This document shows, piece by piece, positions 1 through 11,173 of a stretch of DNA of 64,000 nucleotides (within the stretch, counting starts at the first letter, position 1; the number at the start of each line of letters is the position of its first letter). A program made the translations under genes and the position numbers. The notes under the pieces were generated by a model. The model made no database searches, was not told the DNA's origin, and was given only the letters and a program-made list of their open reading frames with translations. The DNA lies in assembly GCA_005503085.1 (NCBI GenBank), contig SCOI01000002.1:248001-312000 (forward strand), read 5' to 3'. This stretch comes from Burkholderiales bacterium C2 (lineage in GTDB: Bacteria > Pseudomonadota > Gammaproteobacteria > Burkholderiales > Burkholderiaceae_C).

Positions 1-400
1 GCACGTCCGAGATGCGCATCACGATGCGGTCCCACCAGCCCTCGTAATAGCCGGCGAGCAGGCCCAGGGCCGTGCCGATCAGGCCGCCAATCGCGACCGA
101 CAGAAAGCCGGTGGCCAGCGAGATGCGCGCGCCCAGCAGGATGCGGCTGAAGATATCGCGTCCCAGCGGGTCCACGCCCAGCCAGTGCACGGCCGACGGG
201 CCTTCGTTGAGCCGCTCGTAGTCGAAGAAGTTCTCGGCGTCGTAAGGCGCGATCCAGGGTGCGAACAGCGCCACCAGGATCAGGAGCGCGACGAAGACCA
301 GCGCGGCCATCGCCACATGCTGCTTGCGGAACTTGCGCCAGAACTCGGTCCAGGGCGTGCGCACGCCTTCGGCGCTGGGGATGGAGGTCGTGGTGCTCAT
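1..400 (-). CDS. gsiD: Peptide/glutathione ABC transporter permease, GsiD/DppC type (partial)
   Basis: Inner-membrane permease of a dipeptide/glutathione importer, pairing with the GsiC-type permease encoded just upstream. The visible N-terminal part (about 133 residues) has a cytoplasmic leader, one membrane segment near residues 30-50, the extracytoplasmic stretch with the motif [15 protein letters not shown] that is typical of DppC/GsiD proteins, and the beginning of the BPD_transp_1 core ([20 protein letters not shown]). The C-terminal half lies beyond the left edge. ATG at 400 follows the gsiC stop after one base, so the two are almost certainly translationally coupled. The Dpp/Opp/Gsi substrate cannot be told from the permease alone. 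Confidence 0.9.
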   Translation of the reverse strand, partial: MSTTTSIPSAEGVRTPWTEFWRKFRKQHVAMAALVFVALLILVALFAPWIAPYDAENFFDYERLNEGPSAVHWLGVDPLGRDIFSRILLGARISLATGFLSVAIGGLIGTALGLLAGYYEGWWDRIVMRISDV

Positions 401-401
401 A

Positions 402-1322
402 TCACTTGTAGCGGATGGTCGGATTGATATAGCCATAGAGCAGATCCACGATCAGATTGATCAGGATGAATTCCAGCGAGAACAGCAGCACCAGGGTCTG
501 GATCACCGGGTAGTCGCGCTGGGTCACCGAGTCGACCAGCAGACGGCCCAGGCCCGGCCAGTTGAAGACGGCCTCGACGACGATGGAGCCGCCCAGCAGG
601 AAGCCGAACTGCAGGCCCATCATCGTGACCACCGGGATCAGCGCATTGCGCAGGCAATGCTTGGCGATGACCTTGCGCTCGTTCAGGCCCTTGGCCCGCG
701 CGGTGCGTACAAAGTCTTCCTGGATCACCTCGACAAAGGAGGCGCGGGTGAAGCGCGCCATCACCGCCGCCACCGCCGCGCCCAGGGTCAGCGAGGGCAG
801 GATGTAGTGCTTCCAGCTGTCGGCGCCCACCGTCGGCAGCCAGCCCAGCTGGACCGAGAAGATCTGCATCAAGAGCATGCCCAGGGCGAAGGCCGGGAAG
901 GAGATGCCCGAGACCGCGATGGTCATGCCCAGCCGGTCCGGCCACTGATTGCGATAGACGGCCGAGACGATGCCTATGGTCATGCCGAAGATGACGGCCC
1001 AGGCCATGCTGCTGACGGTCAGCAGCAGCGTGGGCATGAAGCGCTCGGCGATCTCGGTGGCGACCGGGCGGCGCGTGCGCATCGAGGTGCCGAACTCGCC
1101 GGTCAGCATATGGCCGAAGTAGCTGACGAACTGCTCATGCAGCGGCTTGTCCAGGCCCAGCTCCTGGCGCACCAGGGCCACGGTCTGCTCGTCGGCATCC
1201 TGGCCGGCCGCCAGCCGCGCCGGGTCGCCGGGCAGCATGTGCACGAACAGGAAGACCAGCACCGCGACGATCAGCAAGGTGGGGATCAGCCCCAGCAGCC
1301 GTTTCAAGAAATAGTTCAGCAT
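402..1322 (-). CDS. gsiC: Peptide/glutathione ABC transporter permease, GsiC/DppB type
   Basis: First permease of the importer, 306 residues, the usual length for DppB/GsiC. It starts with the characteristic leader [20 protein letters not shown], a first membrane helix, then the family motif [11 protein letters not shown], followed by five more hydrophobic segments in the binding-protein-dependent transport domain. The EAA-type loop facing the ATPase is visible as [21 protein letters not shown]. It sits between gsiB (about 70 bases upstream, with a stem-loop in the gap) and gsiD (1 base downstream). Confidence 0.95.
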   Translation of the reverse strand: MLNYFLKRLLGLIPTLLIVAVLVFLFVHMLPGDPARLAAGQDADEQTVALVRQELGLDKPLHEQFVSYFGHMLTGEFGTSMRTRRPVATEIAERFMPTLLLTVSSMAWAVIFGMTIGIVSAVYRNQWPDRLGMTIAVSGISFPAFALGMLLMQIFSVQLGWLPTVGADSWKHYILPSLTLGAAVAAVMARFTRASFVEVIQEDFVRTARAKGLNERKVIAKHCLRNALIPVVTMMGLQFGFLLGGSIVVEAVFNWPGLGRLLVDSVTQRDYPVIQTLVLLFSLEFILINLIVDLLYGYINPTIRYK

Positions 1323-1348
1323 GATGGCAAAGGCCAGTCAGAGAGAAG

Positions 1349-1380
1349 GCCCGCGCCCCATCACACGATGCGGCGCGGGC
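1349..1380 (-). other. Intercistronic stem-loop between gsiB and gsiC
   Basis: Nine-base arms GCCCGCGCC (1349-1357) and GGCGCGGGC (1372-1380) pair perfectly around a 14-base loop. There is no T-run, so it is not a normal intrinsic terminator. Placed directly after the binding-protein gene of an operon, such hairpins commonly protect the upstream mRNA from 3' decay so that more binding protein than permease is made; that role is inferred here. Confidence 0.5.
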
Positions 1381-1392
1381 AGGGCACGGCGC

Positions 1393-2946
1393 TTACTCGG
1401 AGACCGCGATCTCGGTCGAGTTGATATTGCCGTCAGGCATCACGAAGATGCCGGACAGGCGCTTGGCCGTCGCGTACAGGTTCTTCTCGGTGACCAGGGG
1501 CGCCCAGGGCGCGTCCTTCATCAGCTGCTCCTGGGCGGTGCGATAGAACTGCGCCTTCTCGCCATCGTCCACCGACTTCAGGGCCTTGGCGATGGCCTCA
1601 TCGACCACCGGGCTGCTGTAGTAGGAGGCGTTGTTCAGCTTGGGCGGCCAGGCTTCGGTGGACAGCAGCGGACGCAGGGCCCAGTCGGCCTCGCCGGTCG
1701 ACGAGGACCAGCCGGCGTAATACATGCGCACCTTGGCGGTCTTCGGGTCCGGCGCGTTCTGCACCCACTCGACGCGCTGGCCGGGCTCCAGGGCCTGGAC
1801 CTGCACCTTGATGCCGACCTGGGCCAGCTGCTGCTGCAGGAACTGGATGGTCTTCTGCGCGGTGGTGGTCGTGTAGGCGCTCCAGATCACCGACTCGAAG
1901 CCGTTGGCGTAGCCGGCTTCCTTCAACAGTTCGCGGGCCTTCTTCGGGTCATAGGGCCAGGGGGCCATCTTGTGGGCGTACAGCACGCCATTGGGCACAT
2001 AGCCCTCGGCCGGCACCGCATAGCCGTTGAACGCGACCTTGGCCAGCGCTTCCTTGTTGATCGCGTAGTTGATGGCCTGGCGCACCTTCAGATTGTCGAA
2101 GGGCTTCTGCAGCATATTGAAGCTGAGGTAGCGGGTGATGATGGACGGCGCCGTCGTCACCTTCAGCTTGGCGTTCTTCTCCAGCGCGGCGGCCTGCTCG
2201 TAGGGCAGCGGCGAGGCGAAGTCGGCCTCGCCGGTCTGCAGCATCGCGGCGCGGGTGTTGTTCTCCAGCACCGGCTTCCAGGTGATGCTGTCCACCTTCG
2301 GATAGCCCTTGTTCCAGTAGCCGTCGAACTTCTTGCCCTTGACGAAGTCGGTCTGCTTCCACTCGACAAAGACAAAAGGACCGGTGCCGACCGGGTTGAA
2401 GGCAATGTCCTTGTTGCCGTACTTCTTCAGCGCGGTGGGCGAGATCATCGCGGCCGAGGCATGGGCCAGCGAGTTGATGAAGGGGCCGAAAGGCTCCTTC
2501 AGGGTGATGCGCACGGTGAGCGGGCCGGTGGCCTCGACCTTATCGATGCGGTTGAACTGGTTGAAGCGGGCCAGCTTGTTCTCCGGGTTCATCACCCGGT
2601 CCAAGGTGATCTTGACCGCCTCGGCATTGAAGTCGCTGCCGTCGTGGAACTTGACACCGGGGCGCAGCTTGAACTCATAGACCAGACCGTCCTTGGAGAC
2701 GGTGTGGCTCAGCGCCAGCACATTGCGCACCTTCAGGTCCTTGTCGAACTCGAACAGGCCCTGGTAGAAGGACTTGGTGACCGCCGTGGTCAGCGTGGTG
2801 TTGGTCTGGTAGGGATCCAGGGTCTCGGGCTGGCCGCCGATGGCCAGCACCACATCCTTGGCGGCCAGGGCCGAGGCGCCGGCGCTCAACAGGCCGGCGG
2901 CGAGGAAGCAGCGGCCGAGCGCGCTCATACGGGAGATATTCGTCAT
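1393..2946 (-). CDS. gsiB: Periplasmic peptide/glutathione-binding protein (SBP_bac_5 family)
   Basis: Extracytoplasmic solute-binding component, 517 residues. An N-terminal Sec signal peptide (hydrophobic stretch ending ASALA-A near residue 29) is followed by the SBP_bac_5 fold: VLAIGGQPETLDPYQT, the conserved motif YEFKLRPGVKFHDGSDFNAE, and VRQAINYAINKEAL. Length matches GsiB/DppA. ATG at 2946 is chosen; a TTG one codon upstream (2949) is equally in frame and has slightly better spacing from the AGGAG. Belongs to the gsi operon below RpiR and the isoaspartyl peptidase. Whether it binds glutathione, isoaspartyl peptides or general dipeptides cannot be settled from sequence. Confidence 0.92.
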   Translation of the reverse strand: MTNISRMSALGRCFLAAGLLSAGASALAAKDVVLAIGGQPETLDPYQTNTTLTTAVTKSFYQGLFEFDKDLKVRNVLALSHTVSKDGLVYEFKLRPGVKFHDGSDFNAEAVKITLDRVMNPENKLARFNQFNRIDKVEATGPLTVRITLKEPFGPFINSLAHASAAMISPTALKKYGNKDIAFNPVGTGPFVFVEWKQTDFVKGKKFDGYWNKGYPKVDSITWKPVLENNTRAAMLQTGEADFASPLPYEQAAALEKNAKLKVTTAPSIITRYLSFNMLQKPFDNLKVRQAINYAINKEALAKVAFNGYAVPAEGYVPNGVLYAHKMAPWPYDPKKARELLKEAGYANGFESVIWSAYTTTTAQKTIQFLQQQLAQVGIKVQVQALEPGQRVEWVQNAPDPKTAKVRMYYAGWSSSTGEADWALRPLLSTEAWPPKLNNASYYSSPVVDEAIAKALKSVDDGEKAQFYRTAQEQLMKDAPWAPLVTEKNLYATAKRLSGIFVMPDGNINSTEIAVSE

Positions 2947-2993
2947 CAAGGCAAGACTCCTGTGGGGTAGAGGGGAAGGAAAGTCAATTCGAT

Positions 2994-4886
<1,893 letters not shown>

Positions 4887-4910
4887 AGCAGAAGACTGAC
4901 TCGAGAAGGT

Positions 4911-5870
4911 TCAGCGGAAGATCGCTGTTTGCGGCTCGGCATCGCCGACCCGCATCTGGCCGCGGTACATGCCCTCGGTGTTGAAAGGCAGGCTGACATG
5001 GCCCTGCGCATCGACGGCGATCAGGCCGCCACGGCCCGCTATCGCCGACAGCGACTGCATCACCGCAGCCTCGGCAGCGGCCTCCAGCGACTGGCCGCCA
5101 TAGGCCATGCGGGCGCAGAGCTCGTAGGCGGTGGCGGCACGGATGAACATCTCGCCGGTGCCGGTGCAGGACACGGCGGCCGTGCGGTTGTCGGCATAGG
5201 TGCCGGCGCCGATCAGCGGCGAATCGCCGACGCGGCCGGGCCGCTTGTTGGTCATGCCGCCGGTCGAGGTGGCAGCGGCCAGATTGCCGTGCGTATCCAG
5301 GGCGACGGCGCCGACAGTGCCGAACTTGCGGCTCTCGTCCAGCGGCGCCGCGCTGTCCGCAGCGCCATCATGGTCCAGCACGGTCACCGAACTGGCCTGC
5401 GCGCGGTGCAGCTGCTCGCGGCGCGCGACGGTCGAGAAATAGTCGGGGCTGACCATCTCCAGGCCCAGCCCCTTGGCAAAGGCCTCGGCGCCGGCGCCGA
5501 CCAGCAGCACATGCTCGCTGTGCTCCATCACCGCGCGGGCGGCACGCAGCGGGCGCTTGATATGGCTGACGCAGGCGATGGCGCCGGCCTTCAGCGTGGC
5601 GCCGTCCATCACGGCGGCGTCCAGCTCATGGGTCTCGGCACTGGTGAACACCGCGCCGTGGCCGGCATTGAACAGCGGGCAGTCTTCCAGCAGGTCGACC
5701 GCCACGCTGACCGCGTCCAGCGCCGTGCCGCCCTCGGCCAGCACTTGCTGGCCGGCGCGCAGGATGGCGGCCAGGGCCTCGTGATAGGCGGCCTCCTGGG
5801 CAGGGCTGATGTTGTTGCGGCTCAGGGTGCCGGCACCGCCGTGGATGGCGATGGTGGCTTTCGGGCTCAT
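4911..5870 (-). CDS. iaaA: Isoaspartyl peptidase / plant-type L-asparaginase (Ntn hydrolase)
   Basis: Hydrolyses beta-aspartyl (isoaspartyl) dipeptides and L-asparagine; made as a precursor that cuts itself in front of a threonine. 319 residues, normal for IaaA. N-terminal IAIHGGAGTL is the family start, the autocleavage site is GTVGAVALD (new N-terminal Thr), and downstream are the substrate residues in GDSPLIGAGTYAD and CTGTGEMFIR. ATG 5870 is chosen; a GTG at 5885 that overlaps the upstream RpiR stop as GTGA is a serious alternative (five more residues). It leads the gsiABCD genes, implying that imported beta-linked peptides are cleaved in the cytoplasm. It could also finish cyanophycin degradation by splitting beta-Asp-Arg, but the locus at 30866-38571 is distant. 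Confidence 0.93.
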   Translation of the reverse strand: MSPKATIAIHGGAGTLSRNNISPAQEAAYHEALAAILRAGQQVLAEGGTALDAVSVAVDLLEDCPLFNAGHGAVFTSAETHELDAAVMDGATLKAGAIACVSHIKRPLRAARAVMEHSEHVLLVGAGAEAFAKGLGLEMVSPDYFSTVARREQLHRAQASSVTVLDHDGAADSAAPLDESRKFGTVGAVALDTHGNLAAATSTGGMTNKRPGRVGDSPLIGAGTYADNRTAAVSCTGTGEMFIRAATAYELCARMAYGGQSLEAAAEAAVMQSLSAIAGRGGLIAVDAQGHVSLPFNTEGMYRGQMRVGDAEPQTAIFR

Positions 5871-5881
5871 GGATGCGGTGC

Positions 5882-6814
5882 TCACTTGGCGGCTTTCTTC
5901 TTTGTCTTGATGGGGGCGGAGGCGGTCGCGCGCAGCTTGCTGGCATGGCTGCCTTCCAGCCAGGGCAGCACCGATTCGGTCAGCTGGGTGGCGGCCTGCA
6001 GCGAGCCCTTGGCGCTGTGCGCGACGGCGCTGCACAAGGCCTCGATCAGCACCAGCACGCCGGCCTCGGAGTTGGCGAAATACTGGCTGTGGGTCTGGGC
6101 ATACAGGGCTACCGAGGCCAGCGGCGCCAGCGGCGAGGCCGGGCTGTCGGTCAGTGCCAGCAACGGCACACCAGCGGCGCGGACCCGGCCGGCCAGCATC
6201 ACGGTGTCGGAGAAATAGCGCGGGAAGCTGATCGCGATCACCAGGTCCTCGCTCGTCAGCCGGCCTAGCCGGCGCGCCGCATAGGACGAGCTTTCGATGC
6301 TGGCCAGCAGCTGCACGTTGTCGCAGTACAGCTCCAGGCTGCGCTGCAGCAGGCCGCCCAGCCAGCTGCTGGCGCCGTAGCCGACGATGGCGATGCGGCG
6401 CGCCTTCAGGATTGCCTCGACGGCCTGGGTGCAGCTCTGCACATCGAGGGCCGCGCGTGTGGCCTCGATATTGCCGGCCATATCGGCCAGCGCGCTGTCG
6501 AACACATCGGCCACCGTGGCCGGGCTCTCCAGCCTGCTGCGCAGCTTCTCGACCGGCGCCAGCGCGGTCTCGAAGCCCAGCACCAGCGCGGCCCGGAACT
6601 GCGGATAGCCCTCGAAGGCCAGCGCCCGCGCGAAGCGGTTGGCGGTGGCCACCGACACGCCGACGGTCTCGGCCAGCTCGTCGATCGGCATCGTCGCGAC
6701 CTTCAGCGGATGGGCCAGCACGTACTCGGCCACCCGGGCATGCGAACGCGTCAGCGAGGGCATCGCCCGCGCAATGCGCTGGGCCATCGAGGGATTGCCG
6801 GGGAAGGTCGCCAT
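5882..6814 (-). CDS. MurR/RpiR-family transcriptional regulator
   Basis: 310 residues: N-terminal RpiR-type helix-turn-helix (about residues 10-85, recognition region ELAETVGVSVATANRFARAL) followed by a SIS domain (about 130-270; IAIVGYGASSWLGGL and DLVIAISFPRYFSDTV), which in this family binds phosphosugars or other small ligands. The C-terminus is lysine/alanine-rich. It overlaps the isoaspartyl peptidase and is the first gene of the gsi transcript, so it most likely regulates that operon and itself through the inverted repeats at 6849-6886. The ligand is unknown. Confidence 0.9.
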   Translation of the reverse strand: MATFPGNPSMAQRIARAMPSLTRSHARVAEYVLAHPLKVATMPIDELAETVGVSVATANRFARALAFEGYPQFRAALVLGFETALAPVEKLRSRLESPATVADVFDSALADMAGNIEATRAALDVQSCTQAVEAILKARRIAIVGYGASSWLGGLLQRSLELYCDNVQLLASIESSSYAARRLGRLTSEDLVIAISFPRYFSDTVMLAGRVRAAGVPLLALTDSPASPLAPLASVALYAQTHSQYFANSEAGVLVLIEALCSAVAHSAKGSLQAATQLTESVLPWLEGSHASKLRATASAPIKTKKKAAK

Positions 6815-6848
6815 CTGCCTGCCTGGGAGTCGGGTGGAAGGATCACGG

Positions 6849-6886
6849 ATGAATGCATCACGATTGATCGTGAATTTTCATTCATC
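6849..6886. promoter_or_regulatory. Nested inverted repeats upstream of the RpiR gene (candidate operator)
   Basis: Three nested palindromic elements lie 35-72 bases upstream of the RpiR start: outer arms GATGAATG (6849-6856) and CATTCATC (6879-6886), inner TCACGA-TTGA-TCGTGA (6858-6873), and TGAAT-TTTC-ATTCA (6871-6884). This is the only strongly symmetric sequence in the gap and fits an autoregulatory site for a dimeric or tetrameric RpiR protein. Function is inferred. Confidence 0.55.
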
Positions 6887-6966
6887 GCGATCATAGCGAC
6901 ATTTTTTGATCAAACGCAAATACATGAAGGCTTGATGACGGCGGGCGCTACGGAGCGCACAGACGC

Positions 6967-6990
6967 AAAAAAACCGGCCCTCGGGCCGGT
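6967..6990 (-). terminator. Rho-independent terminator of the OmpA-domain gene
   Basis: Perfect eight-base stem ACCGGCCC/GGGCCGGT with a two-base loop. Read on the minus strand it is followed by a run of seven T residues. It lies about 20 bases past the stop of the gene ending at 7013. Confidence 0.88.
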
Positions 6991-7012
6991 CTGTCGCGGG
7001 CCTGTGCAGCGC

Positions 7013-7504
7013 TCAGCGCAGCAGCACCTCGACCCGGCGCGCCTGGCGCGGGCTGCCGCTGCCGGTGGCCAGCTCGGGCTTGCTCAGCTCGATACGGCCC
7101 TCGGCCACGCCCAGGCTCAGCAGCGCCTCGCGCACGGCCAGCGCGCGCTGCTTGGCCAGCTCGGCATTCAGCGCCGCGTCGCCACTGGCGTCGTGGTAGC
7201 CGCTGACCACCAGCGTCTTGCCTTCAGCCAGTGCCTGGGTCAGCTGAACCAGTGCCTCGTTGGCGCCACCGGCCAGTTCGGCGCTGGCGCTGGCGAAGAA
7301 GAACTTGACGACACCGTTCTCGACCAGGATCGCGGCCACATCCTCTTCGACCAGCACGGCCGCCGGCTGTGGTGCCGGCTTGGCCATGCTGCGGCTCTTG
7401 TGCACGCCGAAGCCGATGACCAGCGCCACCACCAGGGCCACGATGATGCCTACCAGGCGCAGGGCCACGCCCTCGTTCTCGTCAAAAAGCGCGTTCGTCG
7501 TCAT
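7013..7504 (-). CDS. OmpA-family C-terminal domain protein with one membrane anchor
   Basis: 163 residues. A short cytoplasmic N-terminus is followed by one strong membrane helix (about residues 17-35, LVGIIVALVVALVIGFG), a proline/alanine linker, and an OmpA-like peptidoglycan-binding domain (about 60-163): the first strand with VKFFFASASAEL, then the motif VVSGYHDASGDAALNAELAKQR and the terminal RRVEVLL strand. It lacks a beta-barrel, so it would bind peptidoglycan while anchored in the inner membrane. It is transcribed alone and ends at a clear terminator. Confidence 0.82.
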   Translation of the reverse strand: MTTNALFDENEGVALRLVGIIVALVVALVIGFGVHKSRSMAKPAPQPAAVLVEEDVAAILVENGVVKFFFASASAELAGGANEALVQLTQALAEGKTLVVSGYHDASGDAALNAELAKQRALAVREALLSLGVAEGRIELSKPELATGSGSPRQARRVEVLLR

Positions 7505-7534
7505 GGGGTTTCCTCACCGAATGAAGCGAGGATT

Positions 7535-9726
7535 CTAGACGCCTGACCATGACAAGTCCTGACCCCGCAGCGGCAGGCTGCGGATGCGCTTGCCGCAGGC
7601 TGCGAAGATGGCATTGCACAGCGCCGGCGGCAGCGGCGGCAGGGCCGGCTCGCCCAGACCGGTGGGCGGGATGTCGCGCTCGATGAAGTGCACCTCGATG
7701 CGCTCGGGCACCTCGGGCATGCGGATCTGCGGGTTGTCGTCGAAATTGCCCTGCACCACCGCCCCCGCCTCCAGTGTGATGCGCTGGTGCAGGGTGCTGG
7801 AGAGCGCATCGATCACCGAGCCCTGCACCTGCTGCTCGGCGCCGCTGCGGTTGACGATGGGCCCGACGTCGACCGCCGAGACCACGCGCAGCACCTTCAG
7901 CTCGCCGGCCGGGCTGACCGCGACCTCGACCACATGGGCAACATAGCCCCTATGCGCCCAGTAGGCAGCGATCCCCATGCCCCGCCCCTTGGGCAAGACC
8001 TGGCCCCAGCCGGCCTTCTCGGCGGCCAGCCGCAGCACCGCCTTGATGCGGCCGACATCGAAGTCCGGCGCCTTCAGCTCGCGGTCCTCGCCCCATAGCG
8101 CCAATCGAAAGGCCAGCGGGTCCTGCTGGGCCGCATGGGCCAGCTCGTCGACAAAGCTCTCGGTCACGAAGGCCAGACTGTTGGCGCCCGGCGAGCGGTA
8201 GGGGCCGTCGGGCACATGGCTGTCCACCACCGCCGCCTCGACCCGGTAGTTCGGCACGAAGCGGGCCGGAAACAGGCTGGCGCGCAGCTTGGGCGTGACC
8301 GGGTCGCGGAAGGCATGGCGCAGGCTGTAGGTCTCCCAGGCCGTGACGCGGCCCTGGGCATCGAGCCCGGCCCGCATGCGCTGCCAGCCGTGCGGTCGGT
8401 AGAAGTCATGCCGCATATCGTCCTCGCGGCTGTAGAACAGCTTGATGGGCTTGCCCACCCGCAGCGCGATCGCGGCCGCCTCCAGCACGAAGTCCAGCTC
8501 GAAACGCCGGCCGAAGCCGCCGCCCAGGCGCGGAATCGTCACCCGTATCTTGTCGACCGGCACGCCCAGCACCTTGTGCAGCACCACCGGCACCAGGTCG
8601 GGAAACTGGCTGGGCGTGGTTAGCGCCAGGCCGCCATCCGGCAGCGGCTCGGCCAGGCAGCTCATGGGCTCCATCGTGCAGTGGGCCAGCAGCGGGAACT
8701 CGTAGAAGGCCTCGACCCGCCGGGCCGCCTGGGCCAGCGCGGCGGCGCTGTCGCCGTCATTGCGCCAGACCTCGCCGGGCCGCTGCAGCGCGGCCAGCGC
8801 CTGCTCGCGGTAGCCGGCACTGCCGTGCTGTCCATAAGCGCCGGTATCCCAATCGACCTTGAGCGCACGGCGCGCCTTGATGACCGCCCAGCTGCTGCTC
8901 GCGACGATGGCCACAAAAGGCTGCAGCCCATGGTGACTGCGGTCCGCACTGCGGCGCAGCGGCTCGGCACTGCCCTCGACGATGAAGGCATCCCGCACGC
9001 CGGGCAGGCGCTTGATCTCCGCCAGATTGGCGCTGCGCGCCATACCGCCGAACACCGGGCATTTCTCCACCATCGCATAGAGCTGGCCGGCTCGCTGCTG
9101 ATCCATGCAGAACAGCGGCGCGCCGCGCGCGAAGCCTGCGCCGTCCACATTCGCATGGCGCTGGCCCAGCAGCTTGAACTCCGAGCGCGGCTTGAGCTTG
9201 ATGCTGTCGGGCGCCGGCAGCGGCAGGCGCGCCGCCGCATCGGCCAGCTCGCCATAGCCGGCACACCGACCGCTGGCTTCATGCAAGACCTGACCCCGCT
9301 CGGTGCGCAGCTCGGCCGCCGGCACCGCCCAGCGCCGCGCGGCCGCCTGGATCAGCACCAGCCGGGCTGCTGCGCCAGCGCGGCGCAGCGGCTCCCAGGC
9401 GTTCGGGATGGACTCGCTGCCGCCCGAGCCCTGATCGGCCATGCGGGCGTCGTAGCCGGCCTGCACGATGCGCACCTGGTCCAGGCCCACATCCAGCTCC
9501 TCGGCCAGCAACATCGGCAGGCTGGTCTTGACGCCCTGGCCCATGTCGGGGTTCTTGGCCATCAGCGTGATCAGACCGGCCGGCGTGATCGTGATGAAGG
9601 CGTTCGGGGCAAAGCTGTGCGGCGTGGCCGCCTCGGCCTGATCAGAGGCAAAGCCCAGCATCAGCCCGCCGCCGGCCAGCGTCGTCAAGCGCAGGAAGCC
9701 GCGCCGGTCCAGCACCAGTGCGGCGC

Positions 9727-9730
<4 letters not shown>
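7535..9730 (-). CDS. iorB: Molybdopterin-binding aldehyde/heterocycle dehydrogenase large subunit (IorB type)
   Basis: Catalytic subunit of a two-component molybdenum hydroxylase of the xanthine oxidase superfamily, which hydroxylates aldehydes or N-heterocycles using water. 731 residues, typical for isoquinoline 1-oxidoreductase beta-type proteins. The N-terminus has a twin-arginine signal ([15 protein letters not shown]), indicating folded export to the periplasm. Moco-domain motifs include [30 protein letters not shown] and a C-terminal [10 protein letters not shown] with the catalytic glutamate. ATG 9730 overlaps the stop of the iron-sulfur subunit (ATGA) and has a GGGAGG in front. The substrate is unknown; symbol by similarity of architecture only. 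Several copies of the GCAAGACCTGACCCC-like word lie inside this gene. Confidence 0.85.
9283..9297. repeat. Dispersed 15-base word GCAAGACCTGACCCC
   Basis: Exact copy inside iorB. The same 15 bases occur at 37053-37067 (cphA), the first 14 at 52698-52711 (rnpB), the first 12 at 9986-9997 (iorA) and 50289-50300, and near matches at 7993-8007 and 7552-7566. See the separate finding. Confidence 0.55.
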
Positions 9731-10191
<461 letters not shown>

Positions 10192-10336
10192 GGTGTCTCC
10201 TGGCTGGTTTCGAGCTGGGGCGCAGCATAGAAACCGCGCTCCAGGCTGTCACAAGCCGTCGGACGAAACAGCCGGGGCGATGGACGAAACAGGATCCGTA
10301 CCGACGACCTCGCCGCCCGCTTCATCGCCGCCCGCT

Positions 10337-10570
10337 TCAGCCGCCGCGACTGCGGGCGCGGTGATGCAGGGCCAGGGCGGCCTGCTCCATGCCCTCGATA
10401 TGCTCGCGCATCTGGCGCAGCCCCCGGTCGGCAGCGCCGCCTTGCCCCAGCGCGCGCTCGCGTTGCTTCAGGCGCTCGGCCAGCTGGCGGGCCTTGGCCC
10501 GCAGCCGGGCCCGCTGGCGCTCCAGCTCGCCCTGGCTCAGGCGATTCCATTGCGGTCTTTTCTCGGCCAT
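10337..10570 (-). CDS. Small charged coiled-coil protein, unknown function
   Basis: 77 residues, about a third arginine/lysine/glutamate with regularly spaced leucines (LSQGELERQRARLRAKARQL, LKQRERALG), predicted to be one long helix or coiled coil. It has a good AAGGAG ten bases before its ATG, which together with the biased composition argues for a real gene rather than a chance frame. No known domain recognised. It stands alone between iorA and the deaminase cluster with gaps of 145 and 120 bases, in which I see nothing else. Confidence 0.55.
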   Translation of the reverse strand: MAEKRPQWNRLSQGELERQRARLRAKARQLAERLKQRERALGQGGAADRGLRQMREHIEGMEQAALALHHRARSRGG

Positions 10571-10690
10571 ATCGCTGTCACTCCTTGGTGGCCACTGTGC
10601 GGTGGCACGCCGAGTCGGGACAGCGCGATGCGACGAACTGCCAGAAACGCGGCATGGAAACGCCGCGTAGCCCCTGCGAGCGATCAGCGC

Positions 10691-11173
10691 TCAGCGCCGC
10701 CAGAATCCCCGGTGCACCTCGGCCGCCTCATCGCCCAGCAGCGGACCGAAGCATTCGATCGCATGGGGCGAGGCGGCGAACACATCGCGGCAGGACAGCT
10801 CGGCATCGCGCTGCTCGGCCACCTCGCCACGAAACGCGCGCAGCGCCACCGCGTCGATGCCGAACACGACCCGGCGGATGCCGGACCAGAAGATCGCGCC
10901 GGCGCACATCACACAGGGCTCGGCCGAGGAGTACAGCGTCGCCGCCGCCAGGCGCTCGCGCGCGTGCATCGGGCTGGCCCGGCGCAGCGCGTTGACCTCG
11001 GCATGGCCGGTGCAGTCGCCGCTTTCCGAGCTGTCGCACCAGGCCTCGGCCAGCAGCGCGCCGTCGGCCGCGACGATGAGGGCGCCGAAGGGCCGGTTGC
11101 CACGCTCGCGGCCGAGGGCCGAAAGCCGGATCGCCTGGCGCAGGTAGAGAGCATCGTCGAGCGTGCTGCTCAT
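10691..11173 (-). CDS. Nucleoside/guanine deaminase-like zinc enzyme
   Basis: 160 residues of the cytidine/deoxycytidylate deaminase superfamily (guanine deaminase/TadA branch). Zinc and proton-shuttle residues are visible as HAEVNAL (His plus catalytic Glu) and PCVMCAGAI (two Cys). NRPFGALIV is the usual N-terminal motif of bacterial guanine deaminase-like enzymes. The ATG overlaps the stop of the upstream binding-protein gene as ATGA, so it is co-translated with that gene and the Rieske oxygenase. The pairing suggests deamination of an amino-heterocycle, not tRNA editing; inference. Confidence 0.85.
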   Translation of the reverse strand: MSSTLDDALYLRQAIRLSALGRERGNRPFGALIVAADGALLAEAWCDSSESGDCTGHAEVNALRRASPMHARERLAAATLYSSAEPCVMCAGAIFWSGIRRVVFGIDAVALRAFRGEVAEQRDAELSCRDVFAASPHAIECFGPLLGDEAAEVHRGFWRR

